Shown here: positions 46,114-55,407 of the stretch, piece after piece
Layout: every line of letters starts with the position of its first letter
Position numbering within the stretch: position 1 is the stretch's first letter
Origin: Methanoregula sp.
Lineage (GTDB): Archaea > Halobacteriota > Methanomicrobia > Methanomicrobiales > Methanospirillaceae
Length of the DNA: 64,000 nucleotides
NCBI GenBank assembly: GCA_030694985.1
Contig: JAUYTV010000050.1
Span: forward strand, 1-64,000
Reading direction: 5' to 3'
Made by a program: the position numbers and the translations under genes
Notes under the pieces: generated by a model
What the model saw: only the letters and a program-made list of their open reading frames with translations
The model's database searches: none
Told to the model about the DNA's origin: nothing

Positions 46114-47226
46114 ATGAAGGGTTTTAAAACGTGGATTATAGTAACTGCAATTCTTTTATTCTGTATTTCGGCTGCATCTGCATTTTCTGTAACATCAGTC
46201 TCAATAGATCCTTCGGGATCATTGATTCCCGGTTCTCCTGTTACAGTATCATATAAGGTGGACGCATCAGGATTTTCCAGTGGGAATGATCTCCAGTTCT
46301 TTACTGAACTTGAAAGTCCTAAGTGGACCTACACCATTTCAGTGAATGGTATTGATAATTTACGACCGTCAATGGGTGGAAAGACCCTTACCATTTCGGG
46401 TTTTGAACTTGCCTACAAAACGGGTGATATCGTTGATCTCAGAACAACCCTTGAAGGTAAAGCACCGACTGTCACACAAACAGCAGATAAAATAATTGTC
46501 CGTATACAGGAAATGGGTACTAATGGGGCACCGATTGCCGCAACAAAAGTAGAAAGGACAGCTAAAGTGATCAATATCGGTGAAGTGCCAATTGTTATCG
46601 CTGAACGTAATACTGAACTTCAGACGTTCCGGACTCATATCGATGAGAAGGCAGTTCTTGGTATAGACACCACTGCAGCTGATGCAAAATACAATGAAGC
46701 AAAACAGAAGATCGATTCCGCACGCGCCCGCCCTCCAAATCAGTATGCAGAAGCATTGGCTGACCTGACTGCTGCACAGACCACTATCAGCGAAGGTGAA
46801 AAAGCTCTTGACAGAGCATGGGCAGAGAACGAAGTAGCCGCAGCGCAAATCCCAATCAACAATGTTGATGGGGTCATTGCATGGTTCAAAGGCAACAAGA
46901 CCACCGCTGAAGACTCACAACTGTCTGCTATTGTCGCAAAACGGGAAGTTGCAGTCGGTTTCATTTCAACGGCAAATGATAAGATTGCCAGCGGAGAATA
47001 CTCACAGGCGCGATCAAAAGCACTGGAAGCCTTTACGAAAGGAAATGAATCGTATATTGATGCGCTTGCACGCCAGAAACAACTGATGTCAGGATGGAGT
47101 TTTTCGTTTCCCCAGATTCCCATTCCCGGTGGAATCTTTATTGTAATCGGTGTTATTGTTGTCATACTGGTTGCTGTGGGTGTCGTAATATACCGAAAAC
47201 GCTCCCGCTGGGATGAACTAGGATAA
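46114..47226 (+). CDS. Exported coiled-coil surface protein paired with cetZ
   Basis: The signal peptide ends near ASAF, and an Ig-like beta domain of about 130 residues follows (VTSVSIDPSGSLIPGSPVTV). Then comes an alpha-helical, coiled-coil-like part (residues about 185-320, many Ala/Glu/Lys). A PIPGG turn, one transmembrane helix and a basic RKRSRW tail inside the cell finish it. No named family is recognised. GAGG six bases before ATG 46114 and the eight-base gap to cetZ suggest cotranslation. A link between cell surface and CetZ is inference from that pairing. Confidence 0.75.
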   Translation: MKGFKTWIIVTAILLFCISAASAFSVTSVSIDPSGSLIPGSPVTVSYKVDASGFSSGNDLQFFTELESPKWTYTISVNGIDNLRPSMGGKTLTISGFELAYKTGDIVDLRTTLEGKAPTVTQTADKIIVRIQEMGTNGAPIAATKVERTAKVINIGEVPIVIAERNTELQTFRTHIDEKAVLGIDTTAADAKYNEAKQKIDSARARPPNQYAEALADLTAAQTTISEGEKALDRAWAENEVAAAQIPINNVDGVIAWFKGNKTTAEDSQLSAIVAKREVAVGFISTANDKIASGEYSQARSKALEAFTKGNESYIDALARQKQLMSGWSFSFPQIPIPGGIFIVIGVIVVILVAVGVVIYRKRSRWDELG

Positions 47227-47309
47227 TACATTCATATTTTTTTATATTCGATTAAGAAATATCAGTCCCTGATTTTTCCTCTTTAACTTTTCTTCGGTTC
47301 GATTATCTC

Positions 47310-47360
47310 CCCGTTCAGATCCTTTAGAGGATACGGCACTGGAGGAACCTCCCCAAGTAG
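47310..47360 (+). ncRNA. Structured intergenic element (copy 2)
   Basis: Between two convergent genes, CCTTTAGAGG (47321-47330) and GGAACCTCCCCAA (47344-47356) recur with almost the same spacing as at 20.8 kb. ATCCT/AGGAT (47319-47323 and 47327-47331) and GGAGG/CCTCC (47341-47345 and 47348-47352) form two hairpins. The upstream GC-rich stem of copy 1 is missing. It may be a small RNA or a degraded dispersed repeat. Confidence 0.35.
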
Positions 47361-47419
47361 TGAATCATGTCAACATTGTTCGGGTTGAAGACTTCTATCC
47401 CATTTTTAAAAAAAGAAAT

Positions 47420-49084
47420 TTATACTGTTTTTCGAATGGTAAAAACATCTATGTTGATACTTCCCATCTTTCCATCCCTGTTGAGATAGTAATCTGTCAA
47501 CCGGTTTTCATTATCGTAGAATGAAAACCAGTAACTCAGTTTGTAGGTTTTTTTGTCATAACCATCGATAATTGGGTAACTTTCGCCATCATGAAGAATA
47601 ATTACACCGGGATTTTTTTCCTTAAGCAATGATTCATCAGCCCGTTTACCATGGAATTTTATTTTATTCCACCTATCGCCACGATAGTACCAGGGAAGAG
47701 GCCAGTAATCTTTTGATGCGACAACGACATTATCAGATGCATCGATAAGTTGCATCACCTCACGCATCTCTTCAGAGTTCTGTACCTGCACAATTGGCTC
47801 ATTGATATCTACTGGAATGAATGCGACATGCCAGGTCATTGCCATAAGGAAGATACATCCAACAAGTGCAAATGCGATCTTCTGCCAGTTCAGCTTATAT
47901 ACGGCGATAAAACACATGGGGAGCAGCTGGGGGATGAGTAACCATGGCACCTTCTCTCCCACATATGCATAGAATGCCATGGTCAGGATCATCCACCAGA
48001 TACATAACCGGAAAAATTCATCGGATTTTCTATAACCCGGGCGTGGATTTTGCAGCTGATGGAGACTTATCTCGGCAAGATTTCCGGTTGTTAAGGAAAG
48101 TTTGCGTGATAAAAAAATATTTTTCAATCGTTTGGATGCAAGAGTGAGATCAACTCCTGTAAGGATGAACTGTAGTGTACCAATGATGGCAAGTATAAAG
48201 ATTGGCAGTTCATACATGAGAAAAAAGGGGATGTAGAAATAAAAAGGGCCCCCAAGACGCTGCTGGTTGTGCATGCCCGTCCAGTGGTCTACTGCCTTGT
48301 ACCACCCGGTTGTATTAATCTCAAAGTGAACCCCCTGTGCCGTTATCTGGAAGTTCTGACCTGCCAGTGTTTCGGGATGAGCTCCGAATCCCGTATATAA
48401 CACGCTCATTATTGCAGTTACAAGGATCAGCCCGAATATCAGATCTCGTTTCCACGAGAGCGGCAGGGTAAATTTACCTCGCCATATGGAAAAGATAAAA
48501 AATGAAGTGAAGATCAGGAGGATTACCGGCATCTCTTCCTTACAGCTAAGGGCTCCTGCCATTGCTGCAGCTGCGACCAGCACAAATCTCACCTGACCAC
48601 GTTCGAAATAATACAGGATGGCTACAATGAGCAGGAAGGTGAAAAATAGCATGAAAATATCATGGCGGAGGAAGCGGGAGAAATACACCATATCCGGAGA
48701 TATTGCGATAAACAGGCATGCAAGAAGTGTCTGGTTTTTGTTAATATATCCAATGCGATAAATGCAATATACAAGGGGTATTAAGAGTGTGCCAAAGAGT
48801 GAAGGAAGCAACCGGGCTACCAGATCTGAGTCCCCAAAAACCGAGAAGATCCCTGCTGTAGCATAATAGAGGAACGGCCCGTGGTAGCTGGGGTCATACA
48901 TCCATGTGCCTTTTGTGAGCAGCTCATATGAAAACCATGAATGAATTGCTTCATCATGGTGGAGCAGTTTAAGATCAAGATTCCAGAACCGTAAAAGAAT
49001 TGTGATAATCAGGATTAAAAGAAAAATTCGATTAAAAGTGAAAAAACTTTTGATTTTATCTGAGATGCAAGCGGCCTGCTGCAC
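47420..49084 (-). CDS. Agl23-like (TIGR03663) GT39-type membrane protein
   Basis: A 554-residue protein with about ten or more membrane helices and the lumen-facing motif LLHHDEAIHSWF followed by YDPSYHGPFLYY. This is the family named flippase activity-associated protein Agl23, related to protein O-mannosyltransferase/ArnT folds. Family members often occur in genomes with DUF2298 proteins, as here at 39.8 kb. GGGTG six bases before GTG 49084 supports that start; a GTG at 49093 is also open. It lies 12 bases after rps10p and may read through from it. Confidence 0.83.
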   Translation of the reverse strand: MQQAACISDKIKSFFTFNRIFLLILIITILLRFWNLDLKLLHHDEAIHSWFSYELLTKGTWMYDPSYHGPFLYYATAGIFSVFGDSDLVARLLPSLFGTLLIPLVYCIYRIGYINKNQTLLACLFIAISPDMVYFSRFLRHDIFMLFFTFLLIVAILYYFERGQVRFVLVAAAAMAGALSCKEEMPVILLIFTSFFIFSIWRGKFTLPLSWKRDLIFGLILVTAIMSVLYTGFGAHPETLAGQNFQITAQGVHFEINTTGWYKAVDHWTGMHNQQRLGGPFYFYIPFFLMYELPIFILAIIGTLQFILTGVDLTLASKRLKNIFLSRKLSLTTGNLAEISLHQLQNPRPGYRKSDEFFRLCIWWMILTMAFYAYVGEKVPWLLIPQLLPMCFIAVYKLNWQKIAFALVGCIFLMAMTWHVAFIPVDINEPIVQVQNSEEMREVMQLIDASDNVVVASKDYWPLPWYYRGDRWNKIKFHGKRADESLLKEKNPGVIILHDGESYPIIDGYDKKTYKLSYWFSFYDNENRLTDYYLNRDGKMGSINIDVFTIRKTV

Positions 49085-49096
49085 GCTAAGCACCCT

Positions 49097-49405
49097 TTAA
49101 CTCTCTAATACTATCTCAATGCCGATATCTTTTGGCACCTGAATGCGCATAAGCTGGCGGAGTGCACGCTCGTCAGCATCGATATCGATGAGACGTTTGT
49201 GTACACGCATCTGCCAGCGGTCCCATGTGGCAGTCCCTTCACCATCAGGGCTCTTTCGGATTGGCACCACCAACCGTTTGGTTGGGAGCGGTATCGGACC
49301 GGCCAGATTCACACCTGTGCGTTCTGCAATCTCACGGATTCTGTCACAGACCATCTCTACTTTATTAAAGTCTGTACCTGTCAGGCGAATTCTGGCTTTC
49401 TGCAT
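49097..49405 (-). CDS. rps10p: 30S ribosomal protein S10
   Basis: The 102-residue archaeal/eukaryotic S10 shows [19 protein letters not shown] and [19 protein letters not shown]. It forms part of the small-subunit head. It follows tef1A by 20 bases on the same strand, the usual archaeal order. Confidence 0.97.
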   Translation of the reverse strand: MQKARIRLTGTDFNKVEMVCDRIREIAERTGVNLAGPIPLPTKRLVVPIRKSPDGEGTATWDRWQMRVHKRLIDIDADERALRQLMRIQVPKDIGIEIVLES

Positions 49406-49425
49406 TTTTTGTCTCCAAAAAAAAA

Positions 49426-50703
49426 TTATCTCATTTGTTTTGCCTTAATGGCAATGCACATGCCAGCGGCAATAGTTGTTCCCATATCACGGACTGCGAA
49501 CCTGCCCAGCTGAGGGAGTTCCTTGATATTCTCAATGACCATTGGTTTTGTCGGTTTGATAACGACAATTGCTGCATCGCCGGTCTTGAGGAACGCCGGG
49601 TTCTCTTCTTTGGTCTGACCAGTGCGTGGGTCAAGTTTCTTCTGGAGTTCCATGAATGTGCAGGCGGTCTGTGTGGTGTGGCAGTGGAATACCGGAGTGT
49701 ATCCAACGGTCAGTGCACTGGGGTGCTGGAGCACGACGATCTGTGCAGTGAATTCGTCAGCAACGGTCGGTGGTACATCTGCTGGTCCGCAGACATCGCC
49801 GCGGCGGATTTCACCCTTTCCGATACCACGGACATTGAACCCGATGTTGTCACCGGGTAATGCCTGTGGGATCTCTTCGTGGTGCATCTCGATCGATTTG
49901 ATTTCCCCGTCTTTGTTGGCGGGCATGAAGGACACTTTCATTCCTTTCTTCATGATACCCGTCTCAACACGGCCTACCGGCACGGTGCCGATACCGCTGA
50001 TGCTGTAGACATCCTGAATTGGAAGACGGAATGGTTTGTCAGTTGGTTTTGCCGGCTCTTTGAAAGTGTCTAGTGCCGGGATAAGTGCCAGACCTTTATA
50101 CCAGGGGGTTTCGGGGCTGACGCTCTTGATATTCTGGCCACCCAGTGAGCTGATCGGTATGAAAAGAGTCTCATCAGGTTTGTACCCTACCATCTTGATA
50201 AGATCGGAGAGATCTTTCTTGACCTCGTTGAACCGCTTCTCATCGAATTTTACTGAGTCCATCTTGTTGATGGCGATGATGATCTGCGTAATGCCGAGTG
50301 TACGGGCAAGGAACACGTGCTCTTTCGTCTGATCCATTACACCATCAGGGGCTGCAACCACGAGAATTGCTGCATCAGCCTGTGATGCACCGGTGATCAT
50401 GTTCTTGACAAAGTCTCGGTGTCCCGGGCAGTCGACAACTGTAAAGTAGAACTTGGGTGTATCGAACCGCTTGTGGGCGATATCAATGGTGATACCTCTC
50501 TCACGTTCTTCCTTTAAGTTGTCCATAACCCATGCAAATTCAAAAGTGGCCTTACCCTTAGATGCAGCCTCCTTTCGGTAACCTTCAATGATGTGTGCAG
50601 GTACTGCACCAGTCTCGAACATCATTCGTCCAACAGTTGTTGATTTCCCGTGGTCGATGTGTCCGATAACAGCCAGATTCATGTGGGGCTTTTCAGATGC
50701 CAT
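49426..50703 (-). CDS. tef1A: Translation elongation factor 1-alpha
   Basis: This is a complete 425-residue EF-1alpha. GTPase motifs are GHIDHGKST (G1), the switch [18 protein letters not shown] (G4) and PISSL (G5). Beta-barrel domains II and III follow and end with [11 protein letters not shown]. It delivers aminoacyl-tRNA to the ribosome. A clear promoter lies about 80 bases upstream, and rps10p follows after 20 bases. Confidence 0.98.
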   Translation of the reverse strand: MASEKPHMNLAVIGHIDHGKSTTVGRMMFETGAVPAHIIEGYRKEAASKGKATFEFAWVMDNLKEERERGITIDIAHKRFDTPKFYFTVVDCPGHRDFVKNMITGASQADAAILVVAAPDGVMDQTKEHVFLARTLGITQIIIAINKMDSVKFDEKRFNEVKKDLSDLIKMVGYKPDETLFIPISSLGGQNIKSVSPETPWYKGLALIPALDTFKEPAKPTDKPFRLPIQDVYSISGIGTVPVGRVETGIMKKGMKVSFMPANKDGEIKSIEMHHEEIPQALPGDNIGFNVRGIGKGEIRRGDVCGPADVPPTVADEFTAQIVVLQHPSALTVGYTPVFHCHTTQTACTFMELQKKLDPRTGQTKEENPAFLKTGDAAIVVIKPTKPMVIENIKELPQLGRFAVRDMGTTIAAGMCIAIKAKQMR

Positions 50704-50780
50704 TATTCTCCCTCCAAATAAACGTTTTAGACTGTCCGCTTACAGTCAGTTTATGCGAGTATTACATGTATGAGATCCAT

Positions 50781-50797
50781 CTATATAAAGCATTTCG
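50781..50797 (-). promoter_or_regulatory. BRE/TATA promoter of tef1A
   Basis: On the minus strand CGAAATG (BRE-like) is followed directly by CTTTATATAG, a strong archaeal TATA box. Transcription should start near 50757, giving a leader of about 54 bases before the tef1A ATG. It also faces away from the small gene at 50855. Confidence 0.65.
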
Positions 50798-50854
50798 ATA
50801 GACGGAGGTTTTGCTTTTTAATATGAAAAATCCATATCGACATTATCATATGAG

Positions 50855-51181
50855 ATGGTTGAATACCTTTTCTACATGAAGACCTTGCCGTTTGAGCGGG
50901 ATGAGAAAAAAAACCGGGTACTTGTTTCTTGTGCTGATGGAGATGTATCCGTTTACAGTCATTGCGCATACTGCCGGTACTGTAAAGGTGTATGGGTAGG
51001 AAAACGTCTGACTCCGACACCCCAGCAACAGGCTCTTAATGATATCAGGAAAGGATCTGCAACAGATGACAACCTGATGAATGCTGCAATGTTGTTCAAC
51101 ACCATGATCCGGGATGGTTCAGCAATTGAATGCGAAGATGATGCAAACAAAGGGTTTGTTGGGATGTATAATCGATCCTGA
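50855..51181 (+). CDS. Conserved cysteine-containing hypothetical protein, 108 aa
   Basis: A small soluble protein with four cysteines in the first half (SCADGD, HCAYCRYCKG), which could make a zinc-binding knuckle. A helical C-terminal part (NLMNAAMLFNTMI) follows. I do not recognise the family. ATG 50855 is used; a second ATG at 50876 would drop seven residues. It is divergent from tef1A and not tightly linked to any gene downstream. Confidence 0.55.
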   Translation: MVEYLFYMKTLPFERDEKKNRVLVSCADGDVSVYSHCAYCRYCKGVWVGKRLTPTPQQQALNDIRKGSATDDNLMNAAMLFNTMIRDGSAIECEDDANKGFVGMYNRS

Positions 51182-51290
51182 TATTACCTTTTGATCATAT
51201 GGGATGACTATGTGCTGTGCCTAATTCGGGCATTTGTGGTAAACGATGTCTTGAGGTTTCTACCGTCAACGATGTTGTGAACCTCTCCAA

Positions 51291-52001
51291 TCAGAGTATG
51301 GCCAGTGTGAGTATAGCACAAGCCCGGGTAATTTCGTTTGCGGCACCAACAACATCCCCGTTCACTCCGCCAAACAAACGTTTAGAAACGAGGAGCATGA
51401 TTGTCGGGCACAAGACTGCAACAAGAATTGCACCGATCAATTTGAAAGGAGCAACAGGAATGAAGAGAATTGGCGCACACAAGATTGCAGCAATGACTGG
51501 AAAATGGGGTTTTGAGAACTGGTGGAGATAGCTGTGAATGCCCTCCCTGAATGGGGTGCCATATGCTGTAAGTAAGGCCATTGAAAATTTTGCACAGACT
51601 TCTCCGATTATAATGGCAAATACAAGAGAAGTTGATGCCTGTAATCCGGCAAAGAGGAGAAGCGTGATCACGATCCCTGCAGCAACACCCCCCGCACCGA
51701 TATAACGATCGGTGAGCGCCCTGATCCGCTTCTCGCGATCCCCGTGAGCCATTAATCCATCCCCAAAATCCAGAAGCCCGTCAAAATGATGGGCACCGGA
51801 TATCAGAATAATCAGTGCAATGGCAACAGCTGCTGCAATCGTATGGTCAGCGATAAAAAAAACCGGGAGTGCAACAAGTGCCCCAATGATGTAACCTGCA
51901 ACCGGGTAGAGATATGAATGCCGGGCAAATGGTTCGAGATCCTGCGGTTTACCCAGAGGAAGTATTGTGGTAAACTGCAGGAGGGATTTGAGAATTTTCA
52001 T
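51291..52001 (-). CDS. cobS: Adenosylcobinamide-GDP ribazoletransferase
   Basis: This 236-residue polytopic protein begins KILKSLLQFTTILPLGK and has the family core GAHHFDGLLDFGDGLMAHGDR, an acidic metal-binding motif inside the membrane. CobS joins the nucleotide loop base to adenosylcobinamide-GDP, the last step before cobalamin phosphate is dephosphorylated. Its ATG overlaps the cobZ stop by four bases. The neighbouring cobT on the other strand supplies the alpha-ribazole phosphate. Confidence 0.92.
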   Translation of the reverse strand: MKILKSLLQFTTILPLGKPQDLEPFARHSYLYPVAGYIIGALVALPVFFIADHTIAAAVAIALIILISGAHHFDGLLDFGDGLMAHGDREKRIRALTDRYIGAGGVAAGIVITLLLFAGLQASTSLVFAIIIGEVCAKFSMALLTAYGTPFREGIHSYLHQFSKPHFPVIAAILCAPILFIPVAPFKLIGAILVAVLCPTIMLLVSKRLFGGVNGDVVGAANEITRACAILTLAIL

Positions 52002-52432
52002 ACGCAATCGCTGTAGAGTCGTGATGTGCAGCCAGCAATCAACCCGGCAACCGCGTCATCAAGAAACGGTCCGAGCTTTGCAAGGATCCCCGGTTTTTTC
52101 TGGTCATATCGGGTGAATTCAAACCGTGCATAGGTGCCCCCGATACATTCTGCAATCGCCATACCAATGATTTCATCGCTCAACAGAAAGACCGGATCAT
52201 CGGCTATTTCGGAATTTTTTCGTTTATTGAAAAGTTCATCCTCAAGAAGGATCGCCCCAAGCAGGAGTGATGAGACATTGGGATCTGTTAGATATTTCTT
52301 GATTTTGCGCATGATCTCCACTGCCGCCTCTTCCTCCGGCATGCCGTGGGATACATAGAGTCCCATGGCCGCATCTACAATATCTTCAAGCGTGATGCCG
52401 TTATCGCGCAACCGCTGTTCAATTTCAAACAT
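51998..52432 (-). CDS. cobZ: Alpha-ribazole-5'-phosphate phosphatase
   Basis: This 144-residue all-helical protein has SHGMPEEEAAVEIMRKIKKYL and PGILAKLGPFLDDAVAGLIAG, the PgpA-like fold of the archaeal CobZ phosphatase that replaces bacterial CobC. It finishes the nucleotide loop pathway together with CobS and CobT. It overlaps cobS by four bases, and its start lies 97 bases from the divergent cobT start. Confidence 0.85.
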   Translation of the reverse strand: MFEIEQRLRDNGITLEDIVDAAMGLYVSHGMPEEEAAVEIMRKIKKYLTDPNVSSLLLGAILLEDELFNKRKNSEIADDPVFLLSDEIIGMAIAECIGGTYARFEFTRYDQKKPGILAKLGPFLDDAVAGLIAGCTSRLYSDCV

Positions 52433-52528
52433 ATGAATAGGTGTTGTACCGAATGGACTATTATATCGTTGTGGATTTTTACCGATATCTTCAAACTGGA
52501 CAGCATCGAAATATATGAGTGGATACTT

Positions 52529-53539
52529 ATGGGATTCCTTTCGGAAATACCAGATATCACCTTTAAAAAACCGCTCTTCTGCGCAATTTTAGGAAATACC
52601 CTGCTCTCAACTGTGCCGGGAGTGTCGGGTGCAGGATCAACTCCTGCCAACACCCTGCTCACCCCTATTCTGGATGCGGAGCTGATAATTCAGGGCGCAA
52701 TTACGAGCCATCCAATAAAACCGAATACACCTACAGGTTGTCCAACACCGGCATCGATTACCCGGTCAATGATGGAATTATGCGACTTGCAGCCATTATT
52801 TATTAACGCCGGGCTAAATCACACACCTACTATCTCCTGCCTCGATGTGTATGGAGTGATTGGTGAAGATCCACGTTTCCGTGATGCAGTACCCAAGGCA
52901 CAGAAACTTTTTGATCAAGGGAAATGGATTGGAGAATTTCTTTCAGGATCCAGCGATCTTCTCGTTCTGGGTGAATGTGTTCCCGGAGGGACAACCACTG
53001 CGCTCTGCGTACTGCGTGCACTCGGGTACGATGCATCGGTGAGCAGCAGTTTTGTCGATAATCCGGTCTCTCAGAAAGAAGAGATTTGCAGGATGGCGCT
53101 TGCACGTGTCAGGGCAGACCATATCACCGCGCCTTTGGATGTAATAAAATATACCGGTGATCCGATGATGCCCGTTGCGGCCGGAATCTCCTGTACCTAT
53201 GCCGGGCACATCCTCCTTGCCGGTGGCACCCAGATGTTGTCTGTATGTGCAATTATTAAGGCAATGGGATTACCTCTACCATCTGTGGTCACAACCTCTT
53301 ATGTGCGGGACGACCTTTCAGCCAATGTTGAGCAGATCGCCCGGCAGATTGGGGTAAAAATATTCTATGTTGACCCGGGTTTTGGGGAGATTGGGCATGC
53401 TGGCCTTGCGAGATATTGCATCGGGGAAGTAAAGGAAGGGGTGGGGGCCGGTGGAGCAATGTGTCTTTCCTATCTCATTGGGCACACTCCTGAAGATATC
53501 CGGGCAAAAATTTTGAGTACAGTGAGTGCTTACAGCTGA
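52529..53539 (+). CDS. cobT: Nicotinate-nucleotide--dimethylbenzimidazole phosphoribosyltransferase, archaeal CobT
   Basis: The 336-residue sequence belongs to the archaeal CobT family (UPF0284/TIGR00303). Blocks include STVPGVSGAGSTPANTLLTP, LVLGECVPGGTTTALCVLRALGY and LLAGGTQMLSVCAIIKA. It activates the lower-ligand base of the cobamide as its alpha-ribotide. ATG 52529 is chosen because the frame upstream crosses the divergent cobZ gene. It completes a local cobamide-assembly cluster with cobZ and cobS. Confidence 0.9.
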   Translation: MGFLSEIPDITFKKPLFCAILGNTLLSTVPGVSGAGSTPANTLLTPILDAELIIQGAITSHPIKPNTPTGCPTPASITRSMMELCDLQPLFINAGLNHTPTISCLDVYGVIGEDPRFRDAVPKAQKLFDQGKWIGEFLSGSSDLLVLGECVPGGTTTALCVLRALGYDASVSSSFVDNPVSQKEEICRMALARVRADHITAPLDVIKYTGDPMMPVAAGISCTYAGHILLAGGTQMLSVCAIIKAMGLPLPSVVTTSYVRDDLSANVEQIARQIGVKIFYVDPGFGEIGHAGLARYCIGEVKEGVGAGGAMCLSYLIGHTPEDIRAKILSTVSAYS

Positions 53540-53567
53540 ACAGAATTATAGTATATCAATACTAAAC

Positions 53568-54140
53568 ATGAGAATGATGCGTCCTATCTATGTTGTCAAT
53601 AATTTCGGCCAGTTCAATCACCTTATTCACCGCGCATTGAGGGATCTGGAAATAGATGTGGAACTGGTGCCCAATTCCACTTCAAAAGAACAGGTTGCGG
53701 AAGGATGTAGAGGAATTATTCTTGGGGGTGGCCCGGCTATTGAGCGTGCAGGAAACTGCACGCATTATCTCGATCTTGGATTGCCGGTGCTGGGGATATG
53801 CCTCGGGTTGCATATAATTGCAAAAAAATTTGGCGGGGATGTGCATGCCGGTCGTAGCGGAGGATACGGTCCGGTTGAAATAGAAATTTGCAAACCCGAT
53901 GAGATCCTTAAAGGTTACCCGGGTAAAGTGAGTGTCTGGGCATCGCATGCCGATGAAGTATCGCGGTTACCGGATGGATTCTCATTACTTGCCCGTTCAT
54001 CCATCTGTAATAATGAGGCAATAGCAAATCTGGATAAACAGATATACGGACTCCAGTGGCATCCGGAAGTGAGTCATACGTTTGAGGGAAAACGCGTTTT
54101 TGAAAATTTCAACCGGCTCACACTTGAGAACAAGGGCTAA
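53568..54140 (+). CDS. guaAA: GMP synthase glutamine amidotransferase subunit
   Basis: This is a class I glutaminase of about 190 residues. The nucleophile Cys is in VLGICLGLHII, the oxyanion loop GGGPAIERAG precedes it, and the catalytic His-Glu is in LQWHPEVSHT. In Euryarchaeota GMP synthase is split into this subunit and a separate ATP-pyrophosphatase subunit, which is not in the window. The start is ambiguous among ATGs at 53568, 53574 and 53577. It follows cobT by 28 bases. Confidence 0.93.
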   Translation: MRMMRPIYVVNNFGQFNHLIHRALRDLEIDVELVPNSTSKEQVAEGCRGIILGGGPAIERAGNCTHYLDLGLPVLGICLGLHIIAKKFGGDVHAGRSGGYGPVEIEICKPDEILKGYPGKVSVWASHADEVSRLPDGFSLLARSSICNNEAIANLDKQIYGLQWHPEVSHTFEGKRVFENFNRLTLENKG

Positions 54141-54267
54141 TTTGTCGGATATCCGTGCAGTCTGGAATTTGAAAACCGTAGGCTCGCTCGCTGAAAATCC
54201 GTTGGAAAATAATGTGGATTTCAAAGTGTGGCATCTTTTTATCTCAAAATTGTCACGTTGTTTGTTA

Positions 54268-54280
54268 ATTTTATATATTA
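54268..54280 (+). promoter_or_regulatory. TATA box of the DUF3821 gene
   Basis: ATTTTATATATTA lies 20-32 bases before ATG 54300, predicting transcription from about the start codon and a leaderless or very short-leader mRNA. Confidence 0.5.
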
Positions 54281-54299
54281 GCAGGAAAGATGGTTGAAT

Positions 54300-55352
54300 A
54301 TGATGAGCAAAAACGCAAAAGGCTGTGTTTTGTTGATACTCGGGATCCTTTTTTTGATCAATCCTGTGTTTGCTGGAATTACCACTATCCGTTCTGGCGA
54401 CACAGTATTTTTAGGGGAACAGGGACTTGACATAACCCTTGCTATGGAGGGGGATACACAGATTGGATGGTGGGCATCTGCAGCAGTTATCGCTACAACA
54501 TCTCCTGACGGTTCAGTATCAGTCTCAAATCCCGCAAGTTTCTCTGTATCTCCAAATCTATTTGGGACCAAAACCGGTGTGTGGTACCACCTTAAACCAT
54601 CCGGGCAGGCAAACGGTACAGCATTCAATGTTGCAGATCCGCAATTGGATATCAAGGTATGGGATACTACGGTTAATGTCGAAGTAACTGATACTTGGGT
54701 ATCAACGGATGATGAACTCCAGTTCCGCATAAACAGCAATCTTGTTCCCATAACTCAGCGTTCCGGTGTTACTTCGGTCCCCATCACAATAAAAGTCCAG
54801 TCTCCTGGTGGAGCAGTATTTACATCATTGACCACTAATGCAGGAGTAACGACGTCCATTGTCGACTATCCGGTTACAACAACCCCCCAGAATATACTAC
54901 CGACCGGTCCTGTCTGGGGTACCGCAAATCGTGCTACCTATCAACCGGGAATATATACCATTTGGGCTGAGTGCAATGTGAACAGCATGAAAGACTATTA
55001 TGATGTAGCGGGTAAGACCGTAAGCAGAAAAGTCAGTCTGCTCAACCAGGATCAGAACCCACTGATAAGGAACAAAGAATATGTGACAAATCCCACAACA
55101 CAAATTACCCTTGCTCCAACCACTAAAATAATCACAATTGCCCTTACCACGGCGCCCACAACATTGCAAACACCCCAACCGACTACTGCTGTGCCAACGG
55201 TCCTGCCGGTGACAACCGCAGCAGTGACTGAAATACCAACAACCCCACTTCCCACCCCCACACCCACTCCGACAAAATCCCCCGGGTTTGAGGCATCCAT
55301 TGTCGTGGTTGCAATGATTTTTGGGTTGGTATTATTTTTAAAGAAACAATAA
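54300..55352 (+). CDS. DUF3821 surface protein with PGF-CTERM-like anchor
   Basis: A signal peptide (ending VFAG) is followed by ITTIRSGDTVFLGEQGLDIT and GWWASAAVI, the start of the DUF3821 domain of Methanomicrobiales surface proteins. The ectodomain is about 250 residues and beta-rich. A long Thr/Pro linker (PTPTPTPTKSPGF) contains the PGF tripeptide directly before a transmembrane helix and KKQ, the layout of PGF-CTERM signals cut by archaeosortase. It probably belongs to the S-layer or cell envelope. The start is ATG 54300 or 54303. Confidence 0.85.
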   Translation: MMSKNAKGCVLLILGILFLINPVFAGITTIRSGDTVFLGEQGLDITLAMEGDTQIGWWASAAVIATTSPDGSVSVSNPASFSVSPNLFGTKTGVWYHLKPSGQANGTAFNVADPQLDIKVWDTTVNVEVTDTWVSTDDELQFRINSNLVPITQRSGVTSVPITIKVQSPGGAVFTSLTTNAGVTTSIVDYPVTTTPQNILPTGPVWGTANRATYQPGIYTIWAECNVNSMKDYYDVAGKTVSRKVSLLNQDQNPLIRNKEYVTNPTTQITLAPTTKIITIALTTAPTTLQTPQPTTAVPTVLPVTTAAVTEIPTTPLPTPTPTPTKSPGFEASIVVVAMIFGLVLFLKKQ

Positions 55353-55407
55353 AACACCCTTTTTTATCTTCGCAACCTTTTATTAGCTTACTTTCCCATT
55401 CCGGTGT

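Noticed and set aside
52346-52528. N-terminal extension of cobT to 397 residues
   Set aside because: The extra 61 codons lie over the divergent cobZ start region and do not resemble the CobT family.
51998-53539. Cobamide cluster cobZ-cobS/cobT as an unusual finding
   Set aside because: This grouping of nucleotide-loop assembly genes is ordinary for methanogens, so it is annotated but not reported as novel.
54141-54293. Possible small gene after guaA subunit A
   Set aside because: The plus-strand frame of 71 codons overlaps the guaA 3' end and the TATA box of the next gene and has no protein-like composition.
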